Positions 1-8,863 of a stretch of DNA of 64,000 bases are shown here, in pieces. Location of the stretch: NCBI RefSeq assembly GCF_000384315.1, contig NZ_ARVW01000001.1, forward strand, positions 2,985,746 through 3,049,745, given 5' to 3'. The notes beneath the pieces were generated by a model. That model worked only from the letters and a program-made list of their open reading frames with translations, made no database searches and was not told where the DNA came from. The first letter of the stretch is position 1; each line of letters begins with the position of its first letter. This DNA comes from Amycolatopsis nigrescens CSC17Ta-90 (GTDB lineage Bacteria; Actinomycetota; Actinomycetes; Mycobacteriales; Pseudonocardiaceae). A program made the position numbers and the translations under genes.

Positions 1-412
1 TCGCCGGCGGCTCGGCCGACATCGGCGGCAGCTCGGACCAGTCGGGACGGCGGGTCGGCAGCCTGCCGGTGGTCACCCGCGCCTCCACGCAGCTGCGGCC
101 GCGCTGCTCCAGCACGACCGCGACCACGGTGGCGCGCCTGCCCACCTTGCGCACGTCGGTGCGCAGCAGCACCGGGCCGACCGCGGGCGGGCGGAGGAAC
201 TCGGCGCTGACGGCCAGCGGGTCGGCCGATGGCTCGCCGCGTTCGCCGAGCATCACCAGCGCCGACTTGGCCAGCAGCGCGAGCAGGAACCCACCGTGCG
301 GGTGGCCGCCGATGGACCACTCCGGCCGCAGGTCCGCGGTCAGGGTGCCGTCGCCGAGCGACCGCACCGCACAGGCCGCGCCGAAGGACGCGGGATCATC
401 CAAGGTACTCAC
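1..412 (-). CDS. Acyl-CoA thioesterase family protein (3' end cut by window edge)
   Basis: Reading down from a GTG at 412 gives about 137 residues before the window ends. The N-terminus contains GGHPHGGFLLALLAKSA, the helix-entry motif of hotdog-fold thioesterases of the TesB/4HBT_3 type, followed by a strand-rich part (AEFLRPPAVGPV, VGRRATVVAVVLEQ). Such proteins hydrolyse acyl-CoA thioesters in the cytoplasm, but the substrate cannot be told. The GTG overlaps the TGA of proline dehydrogenase in a GTGA arrangement, so the two are probably translationally coupled. Rv0499 sits at the matching place in M. tuberculosis, from memory. The C-terminal domain is missing only because the window stops. 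Confidence 0.75.
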   Translation of the reverse strand, partial: MSTLDDPASFGAACAVRSLGDGTLTADLRPEWSIGGHPHGGFLLALLAKSALVMLGERGEPSADPLAVSAEFLRPPAVGPVLLRTDVRKVGRRATVVAVVLEQRGRSCVEARVTTGRLPTRRPDWSELPPMSAEPPA

Positions 413-1335
413 GAACGGCTGGCCAGCGCGCGCAGGAAAAAGGCGGTGTTGGCTGGCCGTTCGGCGAGCCGGCGCAGCAGGTAGCCGTACCACTGCTCGC
501 CGTAGGGCACATACACGCGCACGGTCTCGCCCTCCCCGGCAAGTCGGCGCTGCTCCTCCGGCCGGACACCGTGCAGCAGCTGGTACTCATACGTTCCCGC
601 CGCCCGGCCGTACCAGCGGATCCGCTCGCCAAGCACCGCGATCAGCCGCGGGTCGTGGGTGGCGAACATCGGGTAGCCCTCGCCGGCGAGCAGCCGGTTG
701 GCGCAGCGGACGTAGGCGAGGTCCACGTCGTGCCGGTCCTCGAAGGCGATCCCGGCCGGTGCGGCATACGCGCCCTTGCAGAGCCGGACCCGTGAGCCGG
801 CACCGGTCAGCCCGGCCAGGTCGTGCTCGGTGCGGCGCAGCGCGGACTGCAGCACCGCGCCCACCGACGGCCAGGTGTGCCGCAGCTCGGCCAGCACCCG
901 CAGGGTGGCCTCGGTGGCGTGGTGGTCCTCCATGTCCAGGGTGACCGTGGTGCCGCACTGCTCGGCCGCGGCGCAGATCCGCCACGCGTTGTCCACCGCC
1001 AGCTTCTCGTCCAGCGCCAGTCCGGTGGCGGACAGCTTCACGCTGACCTCGGCCCGGCCGGAGAGCCCCTGCGCGTGCAGCTGGTCGAGCAGCCGCAGGT
1101 ATGCCTGCACGGTCCGTTCGGCCTGCGCCTTCTCCAGGACGTCCTCGCCGAGGTAGTCCAGGGTGGCGTGCAACCCGTCGGCCGCGAGTCTGCGGACCGC
1201 CTCCACGGCGTCCGAACAAGACTCACCGGCCACGAAACGCTCGGTAAGGCCCTTGCTCCCCGGGGTGGCCAGCACGGCACGACGGATCACGTCGCTACCG
1301 GCGGCGGCCAGGATCAACGAGCGCAGCGGGTTCAC
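409..1335 (-). CDS. Proline dehydrogenase (monofunctional)
   Basis: The 308-residue protein fits the short monofunctional FAD-dependent ProDH/PutB type, which oxidises L-proline to delta-1-pyrroline-5-carboxylate at the membrane face. Family motifs are visible: VSVKLSATGL, LDMEDHHATEATL, RLCKGAY, FATHDPRLI, a YEYQLLHGVR segment, and the C-terminal YGEQWYGYLLRRLAERPAN substrate/FAD-binding helix. No DNA-binding or P5C dehydrogenase domain is attached. The stop overlaps the next gene by 4 bp. No P5C dehydrogenase gene lies in the window, although one often accompanies this enzyme. Upstream about 105 bp separates it from the isomerase-like gene. Confidence 0.93.
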   Translation of the reverse strand: MNPLRSLILAAAGSDVIRRAVLATPGSKGLTERFVAGESCSDAVEAVRRLAADGLHATLDYLGEDVLEKAQAERTVQAYLRLLDQLHAQGLSGRAEVSVKLSATGLALDEKLAVDNAWRICAAAEQCGTTVTLDMEDHHATEATLRVLAELRHTWPSVGAVLQSALRRTEHDLAGLTGAGSRVRLCKGAYAAPAGIAFEDRHDVDLAYVRCANRLLAGEGYPMFATHDPRLIAVLGERIRWYGRAAGTYEYQLLHGVRPEEQRRLAGEGETVRVYVPYGEQWYGYLLRRLAERPANTAFFLRALASRS

Positions 1336-1440
1336 GGCGGAAACTTTACGGGTTCACAAATCGGAAAAGCAGCCGCCTGGCCGGTCACTGCCGGTCAGAC
1401 TGCCGGTCGGCGAAATAGGCAGGACAGCCGGCGGCCCTGA

Positions 1441-2238
1441 TCACTGACCAAGGTGGAACCTGGCGAACAGCAGCGCCTCGGCCAGGTCCTTGGCGCGGCG
1501 GACCGGTTGCGGGGAATGCCGGGTGCTCACCTCGAGCACGATCTGGCCGCCGAAACCGTTCGCGGACAGGGATTCCAGCAGTTCGGCGCACGGCTGGTCG
1601 CCACGCCCCGGCACCAGGTGCTCGTCCTTCGGAATTCCGCTGCCGTCGGCGAGATGCACGTGCGTCAGCCCGTCCCCCATTCGCGCGGCCAGCGCGAGCG
1701 CGTCCATCCGCGCCGCCGAAGTGTGCGACAGGTCCAGTGTGTAATGCCGGTAGCCGACGTCGGTGGGATCGATCGACGGCCGGAACGCGGACACCCTCGA
1801 GTTCCGGCCGCCGCCGGGCGGGCGCACCTTGAACATGTTCTCCACCGCGATTTCGATCCCGCTGCGCTGTTCCAGTTCGGCCACCAGATCGGCGAAACCG
1901 TCGCCGTACCGGCGCTGCCAGCGAAACGGCGGGTGCACCACCACGGTGCGCGCGCCGAGTTCCAGCGCAGCCTCCACGCTGCGCCGCAGCCGTACCACCG
2001 GATCGGGTGACCACACGCGCTGGGTGATCAGCAGCGACGGGGAATGCACCGAAAGCACCGGCATCCCGGTGCGCCGCGAACAACGGCGCAGCGCCGCCAC
2101 GTCCTGGCTCACCGGATCGGTCCAGACCATTACCTCGACCCCGTCGTAGCCGAGGTCCGCGGCCAGCTCGAAACCGGTGTTCGCCCGCAACGGCCACACC
2201 GAGGCCGTGGACAGTCCGATCGGTACCGATCCGGTCAC
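1441..2238 (-). CDS. Sugar phosphate isomerase/epimerase-like TIM-barrel protein
   Basis: The 265-residue protein (GTG start at 2238) belongs to the AP endonuclease 2 / xylose isomerase-like superfamily. It begins VTGSVPIGLSTASVWP and shows alternating strand/helix units with metal-ligand type residues: ELAADLGYDGVEVMVW, VLSVHSP, VVVHPPF, EIAVENMF, YTLDLSHTSAARMD, THVHLADG and IVLEVSTR. The likely role is isomerisation of a small sugar or related carbohydrate, with unknown substrate. The open frame runs further upstream, but that part lies inside the neighbouring gene and looks non-coding, so GTG 2238, 11 bp after the upstream stop, was chosen. It matches Rv0498 by position. Confidence 0.8.
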   Translation of the reverse strand: MTGSVPIGLSTASVWPLRANTGFELAADLGYDGVEVMVWTDPVSQDVAALRRCSRRTGMPVLSVHSPSLLITQRVWSPDPVVRLRRSVEAALELGARTVVVHPPFRWQRRYGDGFADLVAELEQRSGIEIAVENMFKVRPPGGGRNSRVSAFRPSIDPTDVGYRHYTLDLSHTSAARMDALALAARMGDGLTHVHLADGSGIPKDEHLVPGRGDQPCAELLESLSANGFGGQIVLEVSTRHSPQPVRRAKDLAEALLFARFHLGQ

Positions 2239-2249
2239 CCGCGCCGGTC

Positions 2250-3941
2250 CTATCTGGACAACAACAGCAGGGCGGCCGGCGAAACGGTGACCACCAGGCC
2301 GACCAGCACGGCGAGCACGGTGGTCTGCAGATCGTCCGCGCGGCGGATCTTCCGCACGATCCAGACCAGACCGACGATCACCACCAGCGCGCCGATCAGC
2401 GCGGCCGCCGGGATCCGGCCCCACAGCCAGTTGAAGCCGAGCCACACCGCGGCACCGCCGACCACGCCCGCGGCCAGCTGTGCGGCCATCGCCGCCCACT
2501 GCTTGCCGGGCGACGGTTCGTCCAGTTCGTCCGGATGAACCTCGTCGGCCGCCGCGTCGACATCGGACGCCGGGTCCCGGTCGAAATCGTCGAGCGGTTC
2601 GTCCTCGTAATCGCTGTATTCGCTGTATTCGCCGTATTCGTCCTTGACCAGATCCTCGTCGGACAGTTCGTCCCGCAGGTCCGCGGCGAGGTTCTCGTGA
2701 TAGCCGGTCGGCGGCAGGTCGTCGTCGTCGATCTCGCCCGGATACCCGGGCCCGGCCGGGGGGTAGGGCTGGTTGCCCGGCGGCACGGCGTAACCGCTGC
2801 GTGCCTGCGGCGGCTCGTCGTCAAGGTCGTCCAGGTCGTCACCGCCGACCGCCGGCATCACGCCGACCTGGGTGTCCTCGCTCTGCGCCTGGCGACGGCG
2901 CTGCCGCCAGCCGGCCAGGCCGGCGGGTGGCTCGTCCAGCTCCGGGGCGTCCTGGTCGTCGCCGACCGCGGCGAACTGCTCGGTGTGCGGCTCTTCCTGC
3001 GGTGGCTTGCGCGGCGGCCGCGGCCTGCGCGGACGGCGCGGCGGCGCGGGGAAATGCCCGCTGCCCATCGGCGGCGGGCCTGCCTCCGGCGCCTCCGGCT
3101 CGGCGGCGTTCAGCCCGTCCAGCCGCGCGGCCAAACCGCCCGGCGGAGGTGGCGGAGGCGGTGGGGCAGCCTGGGGCGGCGGAACCGCGCGCGGCGGCCT
3201 GGCCGGCGCGATACCGGCGCGGGTGTCCTCGGCGTCCGGTGACGCCGGTGGTGGCTGGCGCGGTCCCCTCGGCCGCGGCGGACCCGGACGGCCGGGGTCG
3301 TCCTGCGGCTCCGGCATGGGGAACGCGCCCGACTCCTGCGGCGGCTCGGGGCGGCGGAAATGCCCGGAGTCGTGCACCGGCGGTGGCGGGCCGGCCGGCG
3401 GACGGCGCATCGCGGCCGAATCCTGCGGGCGCTGCAGCGCACCCGAGTCCTGAGGCGGACGCGGCATCGCGCCCGAGTCCTGAGGCGGACGCGGCATCGC
3501 GCCGGAATCCTGAGGCGGACGCGGCATCGCGCCAGAGTCCTGCGGGCGGGGTCGACGCAGCGGCCCGGAGTCGTTCGGCTGTGCCCTCGGCCGCGGCGGT
3601 TCCTGCGGCTGGGGCGGCTGGGCGTTCGGCGGTTGCGGGGGCGCGTCCGGGCGGCGGAAGTGCCCGGAGTCCTGGGGCTGGCCGCCCGGCAGCCGCCGGG
3701 CGCCGGCGGGCCGGTTGGCCGGTGGCGGGGTCCCGCCGTCGCCGGTGACCCTGTCGATGATCGCCTGCGGTGCGGTGTCGCCGATGCCCCGCTCCCGGCT
3801 CGGCGGATCGGTCGCGTTCGGCTCGTCGTCCTCGGCAGCACGGCGGTGCCGGCGGCGTCCACCGTCGACCGAGGCGCCGTGTTGGGCGAGTAGCTCGGCC
3901 ACGGTCTTCTGTGGCTGCTCGCCTCCGCTGTCTCGCGTCAT
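2250..3941 (-). CDS. Proline-rich repeat protein with C-terminal membrane segments
   Basis: This 563-residue protein begins with a conserved-looking short motif (TVAELLAQHG followed by GRRRHRRAAED). Residues about 50-310 are a low-complexity Pro/Gln/Arg-rich stretch in which the tripeptide DSG recurs about nine times, including near-identical 10-residue units PRPPQDSGAM encoded by 30-bp repeats around 3450-3545. An acidic stretch follows (about 330-470). The last 85 residues hold two or three hydrophobic helices (MAAQLAAGVVGGAAVWLGF, ALIGALVVIVGLVWIV, VLAVLVGLVVTVSPAALLLL). The predicted topology is a cytoplasmic disordered region anchored in the membrane. Its place between ppx and the TIM-barrel gene matches Rv0497. 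Function is unknown. Confidence 0.75.
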   Translation of the reverse strand: MTRDSGGEQPQKTVAELLAQHGASVDGGRRRHRRAAEDDEPNATDPPSRERGIGDTAPQAIIDRVTGDGGTPPPANRPAGARRLPGGQPQDSGHFRRPDAPPQPPNAQPPQPQEPPRPRAQPNDSGPLRRPRPQDSGAMPRPPQDSGAMPRPPQDSGAMPRPPQDSGALQRPQDSAAMRRPPAGPPPPVHDSGHFRRPEPPQESGAFPMPEPQDDPGRPGPPRPRGPRQPPPASPDAEDTRAGIAPARPPRAVPPPQAAPPPPPPPPGGLAARLDGLNAAEPEAPEAGPPPMGSGHFPAPPRRPRRPRPPRKPPQEEPHTEQFAAVGDDQDAPELDEPPAGLAGWRQRRRQAQSEDTQVGVMPAVGGDDLDDLDDEPPQARSGYAVPPGNQPYPPAGPGYPGEIDDDDLPPTGYHENLAADLRDELSDEDLVKDEYGEYSEYSDYEDEPLDDFDRDPASDVDAAADEVHPDELDEPSPGKQWAAMAAQLAAGVVGGAAVWLGFNWLWGRIPAAALIGALVVIVGLVWIVRKIRRADDLQTTVLAVLVGLVVTVSPAALLLLSR

Positions 3942-4040
3942 GCTGATCTGTCCAAAAAACGCATAGAAGACTCACCTGTGGCAGCACGTGTCGGCACGCA
4001 GCACTGGTTCACCACCGACTCCCGCATGTCTGTCACCCCT

Positions 4041-5066
4041 TCACCGTGCCCGTTGCCCGTCGTACGCGTCCAGCGCGCTGCTGTCACCGGTGGCCGGGCC
4101 GCGCCGAACCGCAGGTTTTCCCGGTGCAGTCTGGTCGGTCCCGTTCGCCCGGTCCAGTCGTCGCAAAATCACACCCTCTCGCAGCGCCCACGGGCAAATC
4201 TCGAGCTCTTCGAGTGACAACGCTCGCATCGTGGCCTGTGCCACCAGCGCCCCGCCGACCAGCTGGTGCGACCGGCTCGAACTCACTCCTTCGAGTTCGG
4301 CCAGGTCCGGGGCGGTCATCCGGGAGACGAACGCGATCAGCTGGCGAAGTGCGGTGTCGGTGAGGGTACGGCGTACCCGCTGGCCCGCCGCGGAGGGCGC
4401 GGCCCCGGTCAGTCTGGCCAGCGAACGAAAGGTTTTCGAAGTGGCGACCACCCGGTCGGGCTTGCCGACCTTCGCCACCTTCTTGGCCAGCCCGGACAGC
4501 TGGTCCTCCAGCCAGGCCGAGGTGGCGACCAGCTCGGACCTGGTCGGCGGGTCGTGCTCGAACCGGGTCCTGGTGATCCGGCCCGCGCCGAGCGGCAGGG
4601 ACTCGGCCAGTGCCGGCTCCTCGTCCATGCCCATCGCGACCTCCAGCGAGCCGCCGCCGATGTCCAGCACCAGCAGTTGCCCGGCGGACCAGCCGTACCA
4701 GCGCCGGACCGCGAGGAAGGTCAGCCTCGCCTCGTCGGCGCCGGAGAGCACGCGCAGCTCGACCCCGGTCTCTTCGTGCACCTTGCGCAGCACCTTGCCG
4801 GCGTTCTGCGCCTCGCGGACGGCCGAGGTGGCGAAGGCCATCACGTCCTCGCAGCCGAGCCGGGCGGCCGCCGCCTTCGCCGACTCCACCGCGCGGACCA
4901 GGTCCTCGGCGCCGGCCTTGCTCAGCTCACCGTGCCTGGTGATCTGCTCGGCGAGCCGCAGCACGGTCTTCTCCGAATGCATCGGCGTCGGGTGCGCACC
5001 GCGATGCGCCTCCACCACGAGCAGGTGGACGGTGTTCGAGCCGACGTCGAGTACCCCTAGGCGCAC
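4041..5066 (-). CDS. Exopolyphosphatase / guanosine pentaphosphatase (Ppx/GppA family)
   Basis: The 341-residue protein starts at GTG 5066 with RLGVLDVGSNTVHLLVVEA, the phosphate-binding DxGSNT loop at residues 7-12 of the ASKHA fold. The second signature, VLDIGGGSLEVAMG, occurs near residue 150. The length fits the short actinobacterial Ppx1/Ppx2 form without a C-terminal HD domain. The family hydrolyses inorganic polyphosphate or pppGpp, linking phosphate storage and the stringent response. The gene lies just downstream of regX3 on the same strand (37 bp), so co-regulation with phosphate starvation is plausible but not shown. It corresponds to Rv0496 by position. Confidence 0.92.
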   Translation of the reverse strand: MRLGVLDVGSNTVHLLVVEAHRGAHPTPMHSEKTVLRLAEQITRHGELSKAGAEDLVRAVESAKAAAARLGCEDVMAFATSAVREAQNAGKVLRKVHEETGVELRVLSGADEARLTFLAVRRWYGWSAGQLLVLDIGGGSLEVAMGMDEEPALAESLPLGAGRITRTRFEHDPPTRSELVATSAWLEDQLSGLAKKVAKVGKPDRVVATSKTFRSLARLTGAAPSAAGQRVRRTLTDTALRQLIAFVSRMTAPDLAELEGVSSSRSHQLVGGALVAQATMRALSLEELEICPWALREGVILRRLDRANGTDQTAPGKPAVRRGPATGDSSALDAYDGQRAR

Positions 5067-5102
5067 AAGGGGCCAGCGTACCCTCCGGCTGGAATGGCCC
5101 GG

Positions 5103-5792
5103 CTACGTTTCGAACTTGTAGCCGAGGCCGCGGACGGTGACCAGGTGCCGCGGTGAGCCGGGATCCGGTTCGATCTTCGAGCGCAGCCGCTTGACGTGCA
5201 CGTCCAGCGTCTTGGTGTCGCCGACGTAGTCCGCGCCCCAGACCCGGTCGATCAGCTGGCCGCGGGTGAGCACCCGGCCGACGTTGCGCAGCAGGTACTC
5301 GAGCAGGTCGAACTCCTTGAGCGGCAGGGAGACGTCGCCACCGTCCACGGTGACCACATGCCGCTCGACGTCCATTCGCACCGGTCCGGCGGCCAGCACC
5401 AGCGGCGCCAGCTCGCCGTCGGCGCCCGGCTCACCGCCGCGGCGCAGCACCGCGCGCACCCGCGCGATCAGCTCCCGCGCCGAGTACGGCTTGGTCACGT
5501 AGTCGTCGGCGCCGAGCTCCAGGCCGACCACCTTGTCGATCTCGCTGTCCCTGGCGGTGACCATGATCACCGGGACCGCGGAGCGCTGGCGCAGCTGCTT
5601 GCACACGTCCGTGCCGCTCATCCCCGGCAGCATCAGGTCCAGCAGGACGATGTCCGCGCCGTTGCGGTCGAACTCCTCCAGGGCCTGCTGCCCGGTCGCG
5701 GCGACGGCGGCGGTGAAGCCCTCCTTGCGCAGCAGGAAGGCCAGCGGGTCGGCGAACGACTCCTCGTCCTCCACGATGAGCACCCTGGTCAC
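5103..5792 (-). CDS. regX3: Phosphate-responsive response regulator RegX3 (OmpR/PhoB family)
   Basis: The 229-residue protein has an N-terminal receiver domain (VEDEE acidic pocket at 8-12, phospho-acceptor Asp52 in LLDLMLPG, switch region with KPYS) and a C-terminal winged helix ([26 protein letters not shown], then [12 protein letters not shown]). It is the DNA-binding partner of the sensor encoded directly upstream. A longer frame is open, but GTG 5792 is preceded by GGAGG at good spacing and overlaps the senX3 stop as GTGA. This family activates phosphate-scavenging genes and in mycobacteria autoregulates its operon; a matching operator is visible at 7129-7157. Confidence 0.95.
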   Translation of the reverse strand: MTRVLIVEDEESFADPLAFLLRKEGFTAAVAATGQQALEEFDRNGADIVLLDLMLPGMSGTDVCKQLRQRSAVPVIMVTARDSEIDKVVGLELGADDYVTKPYSARELIARVRAVLRRGGEPGADGELAPLVLAAGPVRMDVERHVVTVDGGDVSLPLKEFDLLEYLLRNVGRVLTRGQLIDRVWGADYVGDTKTLDVHVKRLRSKIEPDPGSPRHLVTVRGLGYKFET

Positions 5793-7045
5793 AATTTTCC
5801 TCCATGATCGGGGCTGTCCTGCCCGGTCGCCACGAGTCGGGGTATCCGCTCGGGGGTCTTCTCCTGCTTCACGTCCGGTTTCGACGCGGGCGGGGCCTGC
5901 TTCTTGACGGCACCGTTCTCGGGGTCGGCCTCCGGGCCGAGGTGCGCGGGGATGCGCAGGGTGAACGTGGAGCCGGTGCCAGGACTGCTCCACAACCGCA
6001 CTTCGCCGCCGTGGTTGGCGGCCACGTGCTTGACGATGGCGAGGCCGAGCCCGGTGCCGCCGGTGGCCCGCGAACGGGCCTTGTCCACCCGGTAGAACCG
6101 CTCGAACACGCGCTGCTGCTCCTCCTCCGCGATGCCGATCCCGCGGTCGGTCACCGCGATCTCCACATGCGCGTCCACCAGCCGCCTGCTGATCGAGACC
6201 GGGCTGCCCGGCGGCGAGTAGGCGACCGCGTTCTCCAGCAGGTTGGACAGCGCGGTGACCAGCAGCGTGCGGTCGCCCTCCACCAGCAGCGAGCTGGCCG
6301 AATCGGTGGTCACGTTGATCTCCGCGGACTCGGCGGAGAGCTTGCTGCGGCCGAGCGCCTCCCGCACCACCGCGTCCACCTCGACCACGTTCAGATCGGG
6401 CAGCCGCTCGGCGCCCTGCAGCCTGGACAGCGCGATCAGCTCGGTGACCAGCTGGCCGAGCCTGGTCGACTCGCGCAGGATCTTGCCGCCGAACCGGCGG
6501 ACCTCCTCGGTGTCGTCGGCGGCGTCCAGCACGGCCTCGGTGAGCAGCGCGATCGCGCCGACCGGGGTCTTCAGCTCGTGGCTGACGTTGGCCACGAAGT
6601 CGCGGCGGGTGGCCTCCAGCCGCACCACGTCCGAGTGGTCCACGGCCTCCACCACGGCGAACCCGTCGTTGAGCGGGCGGACCTCGCCGAGCACCGCCTC
6701 CGGCTGGCGGCCGCGGGCCTCCAGCGGCGACAGGTCGATCTCGACCGGGTCGCCGGACTCCACCACCTGCTCGGCGGCGATCCTGGCGCGCGGGTCCGCC
6801 TGGTTGTCCCGGACCAGGCCGAGCGCCTCGGCACGCGGGTTGTGCAGCACCACGTCGCCGAAGCCGTTGAGCACCACCACGCCGTTGTTGGACAGCTGGA
6901 CCAGCCGCTGCAGCAGCTCGGCCACGGTGGGCCCTTCCGGGGGTCGCTCGGCCCGGCGCCGTCCGGCGCGGGCGAGCAGGAAACCGGCGATCGCACCGGC
7001 CACCAAAGCGGCGACGGCCAGTGCGATTGCGGCGAGCACGGTCAC
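5789..7045 (-). CDS. senX3: Phosphate sensor histidine kinase SenX3
   Basis: The 418-residue kinase has an N-terminal membrane helix (about 3-25; one clear segment), a PAS-like region (45-145), a HisKA domain with phospho-acceptor His156 in [10 protein letters not shown], and an HATPase domain with N box ([13 protein letters not shown]), G1 (DRGIGI), F box ([10 protein letters not shown]) and G2 ([12 protein letters not shown]) motifs. It autophosphorylates and passes phosphate to RegX3, usually under control of the Pst transporter and PhoU/PhoY, none of which lies nearby. A Lys/Pro-rich tail after residue 375 is longer than typical. The start is GTG 7045, and the stop overlaps regX3. Confidence 0.94.
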   Translation of the reverse strand: MTVLAAIALAVAALVAGAIAGFLLARAGRRRAERPPEGPTVAELLQRLVQLSNNGVVVLNGFGDVVLHNPRAEALGLVRDNQADPRARIAAEQVVESGDPVEIDLSPLEARGRQPEAVLGEVRPLNDGFAVVEAVDHSDVVRLEATRRDFVANVSHELKTPVGAIALLTEAVLDAADDTEEVRRFGGKILRESTRLGQLVTELIALSRLQGAERLPDLNVVEVDAVVREALGRSKLSAESAEINVTTDSASSLLVEGDRTLLVTALSNLLENAVAYSPPGSPVSISRRLVDAHVEIAVTDRGIGIAEEEQQRVFERFYRVDKARSRATGGTGLGLAIVKHVAANHGGEVRLWSSPGTGSTFTLRIPAHLGPEADPENGAVKKQAPPASKPDVKQEKTPERIPRLVATGQDSPDHGGKL

Positions 7046-7128
7046 GGGGGAATCGTAAGCGCGGAGGTAGCCTGTTGGCCTAGTCCTGGAAGCCCAGTCG
7101 TGACGGCTGTGACACCTTCAGGGCACAT

Positions 7129-7157
7129 GTTCGCCCTCGATTCAGGCCTCGTTCACG
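7129..7157. promoter_or_regulatory. Candidate PHO box (RegX3 operator) upstream of senX3
   Basis: Three 7-bp units repeat with an exact 11-bp period on the plus strand: GTTCGCC at 7129, ATTCAGG at 7140 and GTTCACG at 7151. The spacing and the GTTCACC-like sequence match the direct repeats bound by RegX3 and Streptomyces PhoP. The site lies 84-112 bp upstream of the senX3 start, between it and the aldo/keto reductase gene, so autoregulation is the likely meaning. Confidence 0.55.
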
Positions 7158-7198
7158 TACTGGTTGCTCTGCGTCGTGAAATCCCCTGACGAGGCTCA

Positions 7199-8044
7199 TC
7201 AGATCGGGTCGAGTCGGGCCAGGTCCTCTTCGGACAGCCGCAGCGCGCCGGCGGCGACGTTCTCTTCCAGATGTCCGAGGTCACCGGTGCCCGGAATGGC
7301 CAGCACGTTCGGCCCGCGGTGCAGGGTCCAGGCCAGCAGCACCTGCGCGGCGGTCACCCCGTGCTTCGCCGCGACCTCGGCGACCCGATCGTCCGGCTGC
7401 CCGCTGGTCACCGCGAAGAACGGTACAAAAGCGACATCCTGTTCGGCGCAGCTCCGGACGAACTCGTCGTCCTCCCGCCGCGCGTGCAGGCCGTACTGGT
7501 TCTGCACGCAGACCACCGGCGCGATCGCGGTCGCCTCGGCCAGGTGCTCCGGGCTCACGTTCGAGATGCCGAGGTGCCGGATCAGGCCCTCCTCGCGCAG
7601 CTCGGCGAGCGCACCGAACCGGTCGGCCAGCGAGCCGGTGCCGCGGTCGAGGTTCATCCCGATGCGCAGGTTGACCACGTCGATGTGGTCGCGGCCGAGC
7701 TGGCGCAGGTTCTCCTCGACCTGGCCGCGCAGCTGTTCCGGGGTGGCCTGCGGCAGCCACTCCCCGGACGTGTCCCGGTGCGCGCCGACCTTGGTGACGA
7801 GCACCAGGTCCTCCGGGTACGGGCGCAGCGCCCGGTTGATCAGTTCGTTGGCCGACTGCCGCGCGGAGAAGTAGAAGGCGGCCGTGTCGATGTGGTTCAC
7901 GCCCAACTCCACCGCCCGCCGCAGCACGTCGACCGCGTGCTCGCGGTCCATCAGCCGCATCGCGCCGAAGCCCATCCGGTTGACCGTGCGGTCGCCGAGC
8001 CGCCAGGTGCCGGCGGCCGACGCGGAGATCGTTTCTGTCGTCAT
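7199..8044 (-). CDS. Aldo/keto reductase
   Basis: The 281-residue protein is an NADPH-dependent AKR-superfamily member. Catalytic Asp and Tyr appear in HIDTAAFYFS and Lys in LVTKVGAH; the C-terminal cofactor site is seen in IPGTGDLGHLEENV. The segment that usually holds the catalytic His (LYQLH type) reads DVVNLRIG, so that residue is replaced, probably by Arg. This variant occurs in some bacterial AKRs but may alter the reaction. ATG 8044 was chosen because the upstream open frame runs through the divergent neighbour. The physiological substrate is unknown. It is transcribed away from the LuxR-like regulator at 8141, which may control it. Confidence 0.85.
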   Translation of the reverse strand: MTTETISASAAGTWRLGDRTVNRMGFGAMRLMDREHAVDVLRRAVELGVNHIDTAAFYFSARQSANELINRALRPYPEDLVLVTKVGAHRDTSGEWLPQATPEQLRGQVEENLRQLGRDHIDVVNLRIGMNLDRGTGSLADRFGALAELREEGLIRHLGISNVSPEHLAEATAIAPVVCVQNQYGLHARREDDEFVRSCAEQDVAFVPFFAVTSGQPDDRVAEVAAKHGVTAAQVLLAWTLHRGPNVLAIPGTGDLGHLEENVAAGALRLSEEDLARLDPI

Positions 8045-8140
8045 GCCCCCAGGCTGCGCACGGCCGATCCGACACGCCCGGATTTGGCAACTTGCTGCCA
8101 GCCGTTGCCGCCGGTCGCGCGCCAGGACGAGACTGGGGGC

Positions 8141-8797
8141 ATGAAGCTGACCGGTGAAGTCGTGCTGGTCCATGGCGAACAGGAGCTGTTCGAGCGGGCG
8201 GCGCACCTGATGGCCACCGCGGAGGAGATGACCTGCGCGGCGCACGACCTGTTCACCTGGGCACCGGCCAGGCCGCGGCAGGAGATCGGCAAGGCCGTCG
8301 CCAGGCACGGGCACGCGGGCAAGCGGATCCGCAAGCTGTTCCGGCCCGGCGTGCTGTTCGACCCGTCCTCCGCGCAGCACCTTCGGGAGGTTTCCAGGCT
8401 CGGCGCGCAGGTCCGGATCACCCCGGCCGAGATCAACGAGACGATCCTGATCGACCGGCGGGTGGCGATACTGGCCGGCGACCTGAAGCACGGGGTGCGC
8501 GGCTACAGCGTGATCGACCGGCCCGAGGTCGTGCAGGGAGTCGCGTCGCTGTTCGAGGCGGCCTGGCTGGCGGCCACCGACCTCGCCGTCTACGACGCGC
8601 GGCACGCGGAGCTGTGCGTGCTGGCCCCGCGGATCCTGGAGCTGCTGGCGTCCGGCTGCAAGGACGAGACCGCGGCCAGGACCCTCGAGCTCGGCCTGCG
8701 CACCTACCGGCGCCGGGTGGCCGAGCTGATGGCCGCCCTCGGCGCCACGTCCCGCTTCCAGGCCGGCGCCCGCGCCCGCGACCTCGGCATCATCTAG
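8141..8797 (+). CDS. LuxR-type HTH regulator with TrmB/PLD-like effector domain
   Basis: The 218-residue protein lacks a receiver domain. Its first about 150 residues resemble the phospholipase-D-like effector region of TrmB-type regulators (RIRKLFRPGVLFDP, RITPAEINETILIDRRVAILAG). The C-terminus (about 165-218: ILELLASGCKDETAARTLELGLRTYRRRVAELMAALGA) is a LuxR-type HTH. The family occurs widely in Streptomyces and Amycolatopsis, often near secondary metabolism genes; ligands are mostly unknown. It is divergent from the aldo/keto reductase across 96 bp that contains a small inverted repeat (TGGCA at 8085, TGCCA at 8096), a possible operator. Confidence 0.75.
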   Translation: MKLTGEVVLVHGEQELFERAAHLMATAEEMTCAAHDLFTWAPARPRQEIGKAVARHGHAGKRIRKLFRPGVLFDPSSAQHLREVSRLGAQVRITPAEINETILIDRRVAILAGDLKHGVRGYSVIDRPEVVQGVASLFEAAWLAATDLAVYDARHAELCVLAPRILELLASGCKDETAARTLELGLRTYRRRVAELMAALGATSRFQAGARARDLGII

Positions 8798-8803
8798 CCG
8801 CAG

Positions 8804-8861
8804 CGGCAAATAGCCGACTTCTTGCCCTTTCACGGGAGGGCGAAAAGTCGGCTATTTGCCG
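8804..8861. terminator. Bidirectional hairpin terminator between convergent genes
   Basis: A 17-bp perfect stem (8804-8820 with 8845-8861) built on CGGCAAATAGCCGACTT is extended inward by a 5-bp GCCCT/AGGGC stem. It sits between the convergent LuxR-like and phosphoglycerate mutase genes. The core GGCAAATAGCC recurs at 15844-15865, so this belongs to a repeated palindrome family. Confidence 0.75.
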
Positions 8862-8863
8862 GT

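Noticed and set aside
2044..2538. Long plus-strand open frames over the isomerase-like and Pro-rich genes
   Set aside because: They mirror real minus-strand genes; in high-GC DNA such shadow frames are expected and show no family motifs.
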